Assembly (NCBI GenBank): GCA_052389555.1
Contig: JBQTHV010000109.1
Coordinates: 1 to 64,000, forward strand
Direction of reading: 5' to 3'
Length of the DNA stretch: 64,000 nucleotides
DNA from: JABFSM01 sp052389555
GTDB taxonomy: Bacteria > Gemmatimonadota > Gemmatimonadetes > Gemmatimonadales > GWC2-71-9
In this document: positions 45,941 through 54,566 of the stretch, one piece after another
Layout of the letters: the number at the start of each line of letters is the position of its first letter
Position numbering within the stretch: the stretch's first letter is position 1
Notes under the pieces: generated by a model
Database searches by the model: none
Told to the model about the DNA's origin: nothing
The model's input: the letters and a program-made list of their open reading frames with translations, nothing else
Made by a program: the position numbers and the translations under genes

Positions 45941-47226
45941 ATGTCCTGGTCGTCGGCGGCGGAGGCCGCGAGCATGCGCTCTGCTGGGCGCTGCGACGCG
46001 ACCTTTCCGCCGGCGATCTGTTCGCGGCGCCCGGGAATCCCGGCACCGCTGCCCTCGCCACCAACCTCCCCATCGGCCCGGAGGAGCTGGACCGGGTGCT
46101 CGCCGCGGTCGAGAAGCACCGCATCGATCTGGTGGTGGTGGGGCCCGAAGCCCCGCTGGCGCTCGGCCTGGTCGATCGGCTGCGGGAGCAGGGTACCCTT
46201 GCCTTCGGGCCGACCGCGATGGCGGCGCGCCTCGAGGCCTCCAAGGCATTTGCCAAGGACGTGATGGCCCGCGCCGGGGTGCGCACCGCGCCGAGCCGCA
46301 CGTTCGAGGAGCTGGGGCCGGCGCTCGAGTATCTGGACCGCCACGCCGAGCCGCTGGTGGTCAAGGCGAGCGGGCTGGCTGCCGGCAAGGGCGCCGTGAT
46401 CTGCCTAACCCGCGATGAGGCGAAGCGCACCGTGACCGGCATGCTTCGCGACGGGTGGTTCGGCGATGCCGGAAAGACCGTGGTCATCGAGACGTTCCTC
46501 GAAGGTGAGGAGCTCTCGGTGCTCGCGCTCACCAACGGCAAGGAGTTCATCGTGCTGCCGGCCGCCCAGGATCACAAGCGGCTGCTCGACGGGGATGACG
46601 GTCCTAACACGGGAGGCATGGGGGCCTACAGCCCGGTCTCGGTGGCCACCCCCGCCCTGCTCCGGAAAGTCGAGGAGCGGGTCTTCCGGCCTACCCTGTC
46701 CGAGCTGGCTCGCCGGGGCAGCCCGTTCGCCGGGGTCCTGTACGCCGGGCTCATGGTGGATCCGGAAGGCACCCCCTGGGTCGTGGAATTCAACTGCCGC
46801 TTCGGCGACCCGGAAGCCCAGGTGCTTCTGCCCCGCATTCGCTCGGGTCTCCTCGACGCCCTGCAAGCCGTGGCCGCGGGCGACTCCATTCCGCCGATCG
46901 GGGTCTCGGCGGACTGTGCCGTGGCAACCGTCCTCGCCGCTCGGGGATATCCGAACGATCCCGTACGGGGAGACCTGATCACTCTGCCGGAGAACCTACC
47001 GGATGGTGTAGTGATCTTTCATGCCGGGACCCAGCAAGACCTCGACGGCACGCTCCGGACCAACGGGGGCCGGGTGCTGACCATTACCGGGCTGGCTCGC
47101 ACCTTCGCCGAAGCGCGCGCCCGGAGTCGCAGCGTGGCCGAGGCCATCCAGTTCGAGGGGAAGCAGTTTCGGAGCGATATCGGATGGAGAGAAGCCAGGA
47201 GAGTAGGGGCCGGGGGCCAGGGGTGA
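45937..47226 (+). CDS. purD: Phosphoribosylamine-glycine ligase
   Basis: About 429 residues from GTG 45937. N-terminal VLVVGGGGREHALCWAL, ATP-grasp segment LVVKASGLAAGKGAVICLTR, PNTGGMGAYSPVS and VVEFNCRFGDPEAQVLLPR. It makes GAR in purine synthesis. The last 12 or so residues (ARRVGAGGQG) lie in a GGGGCCA heptamer array, so the native C-terminus was extended or replaced by repeats. Confidence 0.96.
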   Translation: MNVLVVGGGGREHALCWALRRDLSAGDLFAAPGNPGTAALATNLPIGPEELDRVLAAVEKHRIDLVVVGPEAPLALGLVDRLREQGTLAFGPTAMAARLEASKAFAKDVMARAGVRTAPSRTFEELGPALEYLDRHAEPLVVKASGLAAGKGAVICLTRDEAKRTVTGMLRDGWFGDAGKTVVIETFLEGEELSVLALTNGKEFIVLPAAQDHKRLLDGDDGPNTGGMGAYSPVSVATPALLRKVEERVFRPTLSELARRGSPFAGVLYAGLMVDPEGTPWVVEFNCRFGDPEAQVLLPRIRSGLLDALQAVAAGDSIPPIGVSADCAVATVLAARGYPNDPVRGDLITLPENLPDGVVIFHAGTQQDLDGTLRTNGGRVLTITGLARTFAEARARSRSVAEAIQFEGKQFRSDIGWREARRVGAGGQG

Positions 47227-47262
47227 TGAGGGGCCGGGGGCCAGGGGCCAGGGGCCAGGGGT
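47204..47262. repeat. Heptamer array, GGGGCCA (5' arm)
   Basis: Eight units interrupted by TGATGAG (which carries the purD stop). Pairs with 47322-47367. Confidence 0.9.
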
Positions 47263-47321
47263 GCAGCGTGTTAGGTCGGTGGGCCAGATCGATGCTCGGC
47301 CACGTCGGCACCCGCCCCGCG

Positions 47322-47367
47322 GCTCCCCTGGCCCCTGGCCCCTGGCCTCTGGCCCCTGGCCCCTGAG
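47322..47367. repeat. Heptamer array, TGGCCCC (3' arm)
   Basis: Six units ending at the mutM start. The 60-bp loop has no gene. Confidence 0.9.
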
Positions 47368-47369
47368 CC

Positions 47370-48191
47370 TTGCCCGAGCTCCCCGAAGTCGAAACCTACG
47401 TCCGCGAGGTACGGCCGCGGCTGGTCGGCCGGCGGATCGTGCGAGCACAACTTTCGCACGAGGACGTGCTGCGCGGGGTGAGCCGGGGCGCCCTGCTGGC
47501 TGCGCTTCGCGGCAGCCGGGTTCGAGGAGTGTTCCGGCGGGCGAAGCACGCGGTGATCGTGACCGATCAGGGCCGGCTGGTGGTGCAACCCGGCATGACC
47601 GGCTCGCTCGCGGTCCTGCCCCGCTCGGCGGCTCGGGCGATGGACTACGCCGTGTTGCGCGCCGAGCTGGATCGCGGGGGCGAGCTCATCTACCGGGACC
47701 CCCGGCGGCTCGGCACGCTGCTCTGGCTCGACGATCGGGAATGGGGCAACTACACCAGCAAGATCGGTCCGGAGCCACTGGATTCCGGCTTCTCGACCAC
47801 CGGGTTAGGCCGGATCCTGGCCCGCTCCCGGGCCGCGGTAAAGAAGGTCCTGATGGACCAGGGCGCCCTGGCGGGGGTGGGGAACATTTACGCCCAGGAG
47901 GCCCTATTCGCCGCAGGAATCGATCCCTCGAAACCGGCGAACCAAGTCTCGGCCGAGGCCGCCGGAAGGCTCTATCGCAGCCTCAGGCGCATTCTCAAGG
48001 CAGCCATTGCAGCCCAGGGCACCACGGTGCGGGACTATCGGACCGGATCAGGTCGTGAAGGCGGCTTTCAACTTCGCCTGAAGGTCTATGGCCGCGAGGG
48101 GGAGCCTTGCTTGCGATGCGGCACGATCCTGACGGGGACCCACGAAATTGACGGGCGGACTACGGTGTTTTGTCATCGATGCCAACACTAA
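47370..48191 (+). CDS. mutM: Formamidopyrimidine-DNA glycosylase
   Basis: 273 residues from TTG 47370. MPELPEVETYVREVRPRLVG gives the essential Pro2/Glu3, Lys in FRRAKHAVI, LAGVGNIYAQEALFAAGID, and a C-terminal zinc finger (EPCLRCGTILTGTHEI; TVFCHRCQH). Removes 8-oxoguanine and opens the strand. Only a two-base gap to the upstream array arm. Confidence 0.97.
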   Translation: MPELPEVETYVREVRPRLVGRRIVRAQLSHEDVLRGVSRGALLAALRGSRVRGVFRRAKHAVIVTDQGRLVVQPGMTGSLAVLPRSAARAMDYAVLRAELDRGGELIYRDPRRLGTLLWLDDREWGNYTSKIGPEPLDSGFSTTGLGRILARSRAAVKKVLMDQGALAGVGNIYAQEALFAAGIDPSKPANQVSAEAAGRLYRSLRRILKAAIAAQGTTVRDYRTGSGREGGFQLRLKVYGREGEPCLRCGTILTGTHEIDGRTTVFCHRCQH

Positions 48192-48196
48192 GTGGG

Positions 48197-48283
48197 GCTC
48201 GGGAGTCGGGAGTTGCGAATAGGGAATGGGGAGTGGGGAGGTCCAATAGCCAATAGCCAATAGCGAATAGCGAGCAGCGAATG
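48197..48283. repeat. Mixed heptamer array, GGGAGTC to CCAATAG to CGAATAG
   Basis: A GGGAGTC-like stretch (48197-48240) passes directly into CCAATAG units (48242-48283) that drift to CGAATAG and CGAGCAG. The UvrC-like start (48281) overlaps its end. Confidence 0.85.
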
Positions 48284-49357
48284 GCCAGCCTCTTCGCCAC
48301 TACCTCCGGGTTAACCGCCCTCCACCGCCGGGTTAAGGCGCTCGCGGAACAGCGGCCCGGCATCTACCGCATGCTGGACGCCTCGGGCCGGGTGCTCTAC
48401 ATCGGCAAGGCCAAGCGGGTAAAGGCGCGCTTGCTCTCCTACTTCCAGGCGCGACCGGGGGATGACAAGGCAGGCCGCATTCTGGACTCGGCCAGCGACA
48501 TCGCCTGGGAGTATCACCCCAGCGAATTTGCCGCCCACCTTGCCGAGTTGCGGGAAATCCGGAAGTGGCGGCCGCCCTGGAACGTCCAGATGAACCGCCA
48601 CCGGGGAGCGGTCTTCGTGCGGGTCTCCGCGACTCCCGCTCCGCGGCTCACGACGGTGGCCCGCCCGGGGGACGACGGCGGGCGCTACTATGGCCCCCTG
48701 TCGTCGCCGGGACGAACGCTCGAGGCCATTCGGGTCCTCAATGACCTCCTCGGCCTGCGCGATTGCGCCGAGCGGATGCCCATGGTGTTTGCCGAGCAGG
48801 GGGATCTCTTCGCGGCGCCGCGGCAGGCTGGCTGCGCGGGTTATGAGCTCGACCGCTGCAGCGGCCCTTGCGCCGGTCTGGTATCCATAGCGGGTTATGC
48901 CGAGCGGCTCGAGACGGCGGTGGCGTTTCTCGAGGGCCGGGCGCTGGCTCCCCTGGACCGCGTGATTGCGGCCATGGGCGAGGCAGCGGATCGCTCGGCC
49001 TACGAGCTCGCGGCGCGCTGGCGGGAACGCTTCGAGGCGCTGGAATGGCTGCTCGCCGCGACGACCCGGGCTCGCGCAGCGGTGGAGCTCCTGACGTTCG
49101 TGTACCGGCAGCCGGGCTCGCACGGCGATGACCGCGCCTATCTCATCCAGGCCGGCGTCGTGCGGGCCGTCTACCCCTGGCCGACGACGCCCATCGAGCG
49201 GGAGGCCTTCCGCGCGGTGGCCCAGAACGCGCTGGCCGGCGCCATCCCAACCCGCTCCTCCTCGGAGAGCATCGAGGAAATGCTGCTCGTGATGCGCTGG
49301 TTCCGCCGGCATCCCGAAGCACTCCGCCGCACCACCCCGATCGAGCAGTGGATGTGA
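48281..49357 (+). CDS. UvrC-like endonuclease, short form without C-terminal nuclease
   Basis: 358 residues. GIY-YIG domain (about 25-110: PGIYRMLDASGRVLYIGKAK; LREIRKWRPPWNVQMN), then a Cys-rich core (GLRDCAERMP; AGCAGYELDRCSGPCAGLV) as in UvrC, and a UVR-like helix. The RNase H/HhH half of UvrC is absent, so it resembles the Cho-type or the standalone N-terminal UvrC nuclease that nicks the 3' side of lesions. It sits beside mutM. Confidence 0.85.
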   Translation: MASLFATTSGLTALHRRVKALAEQRPGIYRMLDASGRVLYIGKAKRVKARLLSYFQARPGDDKAGRILDSASDIAWEYHPSEFAAHLAELREIRKWRPPWNVQMNRHRGAVFVRVSATPAPRLTTVARPGDDGGRYYGPLSSPGRTLEAIRVLNDLLGLRDCAERMPMVFAEQGDLFAAPRQAGCAGYELDRCSGPCAGLVSIAGYAERLETAVAFLEGRALAPLDRVIAAMGEAADRSAYELAARWRERFEALEWLLAATTRARAAVELLTFVYRQPGSHGDDRAYLIQAGVVRAVYPWPTTPIEREAFRAVAQNALAGAIPTRSSSESIEEMLLVMRWFRRHPEALRRTTPIEQWM

Positions 49358-49470
49358 CGGCCCGAGCCCGTTCCCCGTCCCCTGAACCGGGACCCTAAAC
49401 CGCAAGGCTGTTGCGACGCCCGCTTTCGCTTATCTTACCGGCAGCGAACTTTCCGACCGGGAGGCCCAAC

Positions 49471-49683
49471 TTGAGCTGGATCGTCCGCGTTCGCTCTAAG
49501 CAATCGAACACCAAGGGATGGCAGGCCCGGATCCCCTACGGCAAGGTGAATCCGGATACGAAGAGCCGGAGGTTCCGGAGCAAGCTGTTCTCCGACGCCG
49601 TGTACGGCGGAGCGGAGAAGGCCAAGCGTGCCGCCGAGCGATGGCTGAAGAGCCATGGCGGCGGCCGGCGCGGCAAGAAGTAA
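49471..49683 (+). CDS. Small basic AP2-like DNA-binding protein
   Basis: 70 residues from TTG 49471, with GGGAGG at 49459-49464 six bases upstream. The sequence WIVRVRSKQSNTKGWQARIP and FRSKLFSDAVYGGAEKAKRA suggests an AP2/ERF-type or integrase-like DNA-binding fold (W.A.I then K.F...YG.A..A), with a Lys/Gly-rich tail. Function is unproven. An ATG-less longer frame from 49411 is less likely. Confidence 0.55.
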   Translation: MSWIVRVRSKQSNTKGWQARIPYGKVNPDTKSRRFRSKLFSDAVYGGAEKAKRAAERWLKSHGGGRRGKK

Positions 49684-49690
49684 CCCGCTC

Positions 49691-50758
49691 TTACCGGAAT
49701 TCTTCCAGCAGCGCCTGCAACGCGGCGTTGCCGGGGCACAGCTCGCCGTAGGGGAGGCCACTGAGGGGCGTGGCCACTGTGCCGTTGATGCCGTGCATGT
49801 CGGGTGCGCCCTCCTCGAGATACAGGAGTCCGGTGACCACCTCCCCGGCGTCCTGGCGCGCTCGCACGTAGCCATACGCCGCTTCCCGATTGGTCGGATC
49901 GTAGGAGCGGTCCACCTGCCGGAAGCGGACCACGCTTCCATCGTGCATCGCCACTTCCATCGTACCGCGGTCCGCCGCACACCCCTCGGTCGGGGCGGTG
50001 ATCTCGGTGCGCATCGGGGTGAAGTCCACCGGCGCGGTTTCCCGGTAGTGCTCCCGGGTGAACCGATAGCTCTTGGTTGAGCCCTCGTGGTCGTTGAAGG
50101 TGACGCAGGGCGAGATCACATCCACGAAGGCAAACCCCCGGTGCATGAGTCCCGCCTTGAGAATCGGGACGAGCTGGGCCTTATCGCCCGAGAAGCTCCG
50201 CGCCACGAAGGTGGCGCCCAGCGTGAGCGCGAGGAGGACCGGATCGATCGGCCGCTGGGCATTGGGCTCACCTCGCTTGGACTTCGAGCCCACGTCGGCG
50301 GAGGCCGAAAACTGGCCCTTGGTGAGCCCGTAGACGCCATTGTTCTCCAGGACGTAGAGCAGGTTCACGTTCCGGCGGATCGCGTGGCAGAACTGGCCCA
50401 ACCCGATCGACAGCGAGTCTCCGTCGCCCGAAACCCCGATGGCGAGCAGCTCGTGGTTGGCGGCGTTGGCGCCAGTCGCGACCGCCGGCATCCGGCCGTG
50501 CACCGCGTTGAACCCGTGCGACTGTCTGAGGAAGTAGGCCGTCGTCTTGGAGGAGCAGCCGATTCCGCTCAGCTTGATCGCGCGGTGCGGGGGGAGATCC
50601 AGCTCGAAGAAGGCCTGCACCACCGCCGCGGTGATCGAGTCATGCCCGCACCCGGCGCAGAGCGTGGACATCGCGCCTTCGTAATCCCTGCGGGTTAGGC
50701 CAAGGGCGTTCTTGGGAAGCCCGGGGTGGTGGACCGCCGGCTTGGGAATCGAGCTCAT
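49691..50758 (-). CDS. korB: 2-oxoacid:ferredoxin oxidoreductase, beta subunit
   Basis: 355 residues. Thiamine-pyrophosphate subunit: CAGCGHDSITAAVVQAFFEL, SGIGCSSKTTAYFLRQSHG, ATGANAANHELLAIGVSGDG (TPP/Mg) and LYVLENNGVYGLTKGQFSAS. Works with the alpha/gamma subunit upstream (4-bp overlap) to convert a 2-oxoacid, probably 2-oxoglutarate, to its acyl-CoA with reduced ferredoxin. Last gene of the three-gene operon. Confidence 0.93.
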   Translation of the reverse strand: MSSIPKPAVHHPGLPKNALGLTRRDYEGAMSTLCAGCGHDSITAAVVQAFFELDLPPHRAIKLSGIGCSSKTTAYFLRQSHGFNAVHGRMPAVATGANAANHELLAIGVSGDGDSLSIGLGQFCHAIRRNVNLLYVLENNGVYGLTKGQFSASADVGSKSKRGEPNAQRPIDPVLLALTLGATFVARSFSGDKAQLVPILKAGLMHRGFAFVDVISPCVTFNDHEGSTKSYRFTREHYRETAPVDFTPMRTEITAPTEGCAADRGTMEVAMHDGSVVRFRQVDRSYDPTNREAAYGYVRARQDAGEVVTGLLYLEEGAPDMHGINGTVATPLSGLPYGELCPGNAALQALLEEFR

Positions 50759-52557
50759 ACCGAGGCCTCCGCCAGCCGGGCCGCCACGCTGTGCACCACA
50801 TGCTCGGCGGTCATCGGCAGGCCGCCATACTCGAGCACCGGGATCATCCGGTCCCGCGCCACGCCGGTCTCCGCCGCAAGCAGAGTGCGGAGCTGGGCGT
50901 CCCGGTTCTGCTCCACCACGAAGCAGCGCTCGTGCGCCTCGAGGAAGTCGCCGATCGCGCGGCTGAACGGGAAACCCCTAACCCGCAGGTAGTCGAGCGG
51001 GGTCCCCTGCTCCGCCAGCCGGTCCACCGCCTCGCGGACCGCCGCGTGACAGCCGCCCACCGAGATGATCCCCAGCTCGGCCCCGTCCCGCCGCCGGAGC
51101 TCCGGAGCGGGAACCGCCTCGGCCGCTCCGGCGATCTTCCGCGCCAGCCGCTCCATCACCTCGGTGTAGGCCGCGGGGTCTTCGGTGTAGGCCCCATATT
51201 TATCGTGGCCTGACCCGCGCACAAAGTAGGAGCCCTTGGGGTCGACCCCCGGGATGGTGCGGGCCGCGATCCCGTCGCCGTTGCTCTCGACGTAGCGGTA
51301 GAACCGGTCCAGCTGCACCAGCTCCTCCGCCCCGAGGACCTTCCCGCGGTCCGGCCGGTAGGCATCGTCCCAGGACAGCCGGGGACACATCCAGTCGTTC
51401 ATCCCGATATCCAGATCGGACGCCACGAACACCGGGGTCTGGAACCGGTCGGCCAGATCGAAGGCCTGCACCGCAAAGCGGAAACACTCCTCGGGGTTCG
51501 CAGGGAACAGGATCAGGTGCTTGGTATCGCCGTGGGACGCGTACGCCAGCGACAGGAGGTCGGCTTGCTGGGTCCGGGTCGGCATGCCGGTCGAAGGTCC
51601 GGCGCGCTGCACGTCGAGGAACACCGACGGGACCTCGGTGTAGTAGCCGAGCCCGATGAACTCCTGCATGAGCGAGATCCCCGGGCCGGCGGTCGGCGTG
51701 AACGCGCGCGCGCCTGCCCACCCCGCGCCGATCACGATGCCGGCGGCGGCGAGCTCGTCTTCCGCTTGCACGATGAGGAATCGCTTCCCCCCGGTCGCGG
51801 GATCGATCCGGTAGCGCTCACACAATCCCTTGAAGGATTCCATCAGCGAGCTCGCTGGCGTGATGGGATACCAGGCGCCCACGGTAGCGCCGGCATAGAG
51901 GCACCCTAACGCGGCCGCCATGTTGCCGTCGATCAGGATGTGGTTCGCCGTCGCATCCATCGGCTCGAGCCGGAACGGCAGGGGGCACTCGAAGTGCTTC
52001 CTGGCGTAATCGTAGCCCAGCCGCAAGGCGCGGAAGTTGGCATTGAGGAGCTTGGGCTTCCGGCCGAAGCTCTCCCGCAACGAGGTCTCCATGATGCCGG
52101 GATCGATCTCGATCAGCGCGGCGATGACGCCGGCGTACACGACGTTCCTGAGCAGGGTCCGCTCCCGGTCGCCTTGGAAGTTCTCGACGCAAAGCCGGCC
52201 CAGCGGCGCGCCGAGGACCGTGATGCCCTCGCGCGCGAGAACCTGATCCTGGGGCCAGGAGGAATCGTAGAGCAAGTAGCCGCCCGGCCGCACCGACGCG
52301 GCATCCTGGGCATGGGTGGCCGGATTCATCGCGACGACCAAATCGACCGCAGCGGGCCGGGCCGTGTAGGCGTCCTTGTTCACCCGGATTTCGTACCAGG
52401 TCGGCAGGCCCTGGATGTTGGATGGAAAGAGATTCTTGCCCGAGACGGGAATGCCCATCCGGAAGATCGCCTGCATGAGCAGCGTGTTCGCGCTGGCCGA
52501 GCCGGTACCGTTCACCGTGGCGATCTTGAACGCGAAATCGTTCACCCGCGTTTTCAT
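50755..52557 (-). CDS. korA: 2-oxoacid:ferredoxin oxidoreductase, gamma-alpha fusion subunit
   Basis: 600 residues. The gamma domain (about 1-190; GTGSASANTLLMQAIFRMGI) joins the alpha domain (GNMAAALGCLYAGATVGAWYPIT, with TPASSLMESF; GAGWAGARAFTPTAGPGISL; VFLDVQRAGPSTGMPTRTQQ). This architecture is that of KorA/OorA-type enzymes. It overlaps its neighbours at both ends. Substrate identity (2-oxoglutarate versus pyruvate) is inferred. Confidence 0.93.
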   Translation of the reverse strand: MKTRVNDFAFKIATVNGTGSASANTLLMQAIFRMGIPVSGKNLFPSNIQGLPTWYEIRVNKDAYTARPAAVDLVVAMNPATHAQDAASVRPGGYLLYDSSWPQDQVLAREGITVLGAPLGRLCVENFQGDRERTLLRNVVYAGVIAALIEIDPGIMETSLRESFGRKPKLLNANFRALRLGYDYARKHFECPLPFRLEPMDATANHILIDGNMAAALGCLYAGATVGAWYPITPASSLMESFKGLCERYRIDPATGGKRFLIVQAEDELAAAGIVIGAGWAGARAFTPTAGPGISLMQEFIGLGYYTEVPSVFLDVQRAGPSTGMPTRTQQADLLSLAYASHGDTKHLILFPANPEECFRFAVQAFDLADRFQTPVFVASDLDIGMNDWMCPRLSWDDAYRPDRGKVLGAEELVQLDRFYRYVESNGDGIAARTIPGVDPKGSYFVRGSGHDKYGAYTEDPAAYTEVMERLARKIAGAAEAVPAPELRRRDGAELGIISVGGCHAAVREAVDRLAEQGTPLDYLRVRGFPFSRAIGDFLEAHERCFVVEQNRDAQLRTLLAAETGVARDRMIPVLEYGGLPMTAEHVVHSVAARLAEASV

Positions 52558-54374
52558 GCCGCCGCTCCCACCATGCCCCTGGCCCCCGGCCCCTGGCCCC
52601 TCGTGGCCACCGGCTGCCCGGCGTAGGGAATCAGCAAGTCAAACCTCGCCATATCCCACGCGGCCGTCGGGCACCGCTCCGCGCACAACCCGCAATGGAG
52701 GCAGACGTCCTCGTCTTTGAGCATGATCCGGCCAGTCTGCGGGAGCGGCGCCGAAGCATAGAGTGCCTGGGCCGGGTTCACCGCCGGGGCGGAGAGCTGC
52801 TGCCGCACCGCCTCCTCCGGCCCGTTCGGCGCGATGGTGAGGCAATTCACCGGGCATACGTCCACGCAGGCATCGCACTCGATGCAGAGCGGCGCCGTGA
52901 AGTGGGTCTGGATGTCGCAGTTGAGACAGCGTTCCACCTCGCGGGCGGTTTGCTCCGGCGTGAACCCGAGCTCAACCTCCACCGCGAGGTTGCTGAACCG
53001 CTCCACCAGCTCGGCGTGCTGCATCTGGGCCCGCGGGGACGGGTTGTAGTCGTTACTGTAGCTCCAGGCATGCATGCCTGCCTTGGCGCTCACCAGCGTC
53101 ATGCCCTCGGGCGGGCGCTCGGTGACCGGAATCGCCCGGCACCAGTTGTGGATCGAGATTGCCGCCTGATGGCCGTGCGCGACCGCCCAGATGATGTTCT
53201 CGGGGCCCCAGGCGGCATCGCCGCCGAAGAACACGTCCGGCAGCGTGCCCTGCATGGTCACCCGGTCCACCACCGGCATGTCCTGTTCGTTAAAGGCAAT
53301 CCCGATGTCGCGCTCGATCCAGGGGAACGCATTCTCCTGGCCGATCGCGAGAATCACGTCGTCGCAGGGCAGCACCACGGTATCGATGACTTCACTCTTC
53401 TGGCGTCCCTTGCTCTCGGACCAGCGGAGCCGCTCGAATTCCATTCCGATGAGCCGCCCGTTCTCGATCACAAATCGCTTCGGGGCGTGATTCTCGATGA
53501 TCTGGACGCCTTCCTCTACGGCATCTTCCAGTTCCCAGGGCGACGCCTTGAAGTACGGTCGGGAGCGTCGCGCAATGACCTTGATGTCCCGGCCCCCGAG
53601 GCGGCGTGAGGTGCGGCAGCAGTCCATCGCGGTGTTACCGACCCCGATGATCAAGACGCGTTCGCCAATGGCCTCGACGTGCCCGAAATGGACCGCTTCC
53701 AGGAACTCGATGCCGATCTGAATGCGATCGGTGTCGTAGCGCCCGGGGAGATCGAGCTCCTTCCCCTTCGGGGCTCCGCTCCCGACGAAGATGGCGTCGT
53801 ATCCCTCGGCACGCAGCGCCTTCATGCTGGTGATCGAGGTGCCATAGCGCACCTCGACGCCCATGTCGAGGATGTAATTGATTTCCTCCTCCAGCACGCT
53901 GGCGGGGAGGCGGAACGCCGGGATGTTGGTGCGCATGAGCCCGCCCGGTCGCGAGAGCTTCTCGTAGATCACGCAGTCATACCCCAGCGGTACCAGGTCG
54001 TTGCACACGGTAAGCGAGGCGGGGCCGGCCCCGACCAGCGCGATCCGCTTCCCGTTCTTGTCGGCGGGCGCCGTGGGGAGGCGGTCCCGAATGTCGTCTC
54101 GCAGATCCGCCGCGACCCGCTTGAGCCGGCAGATCGCGACAGGCTTCCCATCGACCCGGGTCCGCCGGCAGGCCGGCTCGCAGGGCCGGTCGCAGGTCCG
54201 TCCCAGGATCCCGGGAAAGACATTGGACTCGCGATTGAGGAGATAGGATTCGGTGTAGCGTCCCTGGGCAATGAGCCGCAGATACTCGGGCACATTGGTG
54301 TGCGCCGGGCAGGCCCACTGGCAATCCACCACTTTGTGGTAGTAGGCGGGATTGGTGACGTCGGTCGGTTGCAT
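52554..54374 (-). CDS. GltD-like FAD/NAD(P) oxidoreductase with ferredoxin domains
   Basis: 606 residues. N-terminal DPYD/GltD-type Fe-S region (CQWACPAHTNVPEYLRLI; CDRPCEPACRR), then FAD (GKRIALVGAGPASLTVCNDL) and NAD(P) (RVLIIGVGNTAMDC) sites, and two 4Fe-4S ferredoxin clusters near the C-terminus (CIECDACVDVCPVN; CLHCGLCAERCPT). It overlaps korA, so it likely passes electrons between NAD(P)H and ferredoxin for the oxidoreductase, possibly with bifurcation. The last residues GQGPGARGMVGAA are encoded by a GGGGCCA-type array (52574-52605). Confidence 0.88.
   Translation of the reverse strand: MQPTDVTNPAYYHKVVDCQWACPAHTNVPEYLRLIAQGRYTESYLLNRESNVFPGILGRTCDRPCEPACRRTRVDGKPVAICRLKRVAADLRDDIRDRLPTAPADKNGKRIALVGAGPASLTVCNDLVPLGYDCVIYEKLSRPGGLMRTNIPAFRLPASVLEEEINYILDMGVEVRYGTSITSMKALRAEGYDAIFVGSGAPKGKELDLPGRYDTDRIQIGIEFLEAVHFGHVEAIGERVLIIGVGNTAMDCCRTSRRLGGRDIKVIARRSRPYFKASPWELEDAVEEGVQIIENHAPKRFVIENGRLIGMEFERLRWSESKGRQKSEVIDTVVLPCDDVILAIGQENAFPWIERDIGIAFNEQDMPVVDRVTMQGTLPDVFFGGDAAWGPENIIWAVAHGHQAAISIHNWCRAIPVTERPPEGMTLVSAKAGMHAWSYSNDYNPSPRAQMQHAELVERFSNLAVEVELGFTPEQTAREVERCLNCDIQTHFTAPLCIECDACVDVCPVNCLTIAPNGPEEAVRQQLSAPAVNPAQALYASAPLPQTGRIMLKDEDVCLHCGLCAERCPTAAWDMARFDLLIPYAGQPVATRGQGPGARGMVGAAA
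52574..52605. repeat. Heptamer array, TGGCCCC
   Basis: Four units (CCTGGCC, CCCGGCC) translated as the C-terminus of the GltD-like protein. Single arm. Confidence 0.8.
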
Positions 54375-54407
54375 GCCGCTCGGGGAGGGGCCTACCGAGA
54401 AAGTTAA

Positions 54408-54440
54408 TCGGGAATCGGGAATCGGGTGTCGGGAGTCGAG
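54408..54440. repeat. Heptamer array, CGGGAAT
   Basis: Four units (CGGGAAT, CGGGTGT, CGGGAGT) upstream of the oxidoreductase operon, same family as 30795 and 48197. Confidence 0.85.
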
Positions 54441-54445
54441 ACTTG

Positions 54446-54485
54446 AGCGGTCAGGCGGTCAGGTGGTCGGACGGTCGGCGGTCGG
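54446..54485. repeat. Octamer array, GCGGTCAG (5' arm)
   Basis: Five units; complementary to 54511-54550 across about 25 bp. Confidence 0.85.
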
Positions 54486-54510
54486 GCCGCCGGGTGGGCG
54501 ACGAGACTCT

Positions 54511-54550
54511 GAACGCTGGAACGCCCGAACGCCTGACCGCCCTGACCTCC
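54511..54550. repeat. Octamer array, CGCCTGAC (3' arm)
   Basis: Five units (CGCTGGAA, CGCCCGAA, CGCCTGAC) ending 16 bp before the MBL hydrolase start. Confidence 0.82.
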
Positions 54551-54566
54551 CAGCTAGGATGCAAGT

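Noticed and set aside
52834..53049. Other short frames inside the oxidoreductase operon
   Set aside because: All fall in alternative frames of genes with clear motifs.
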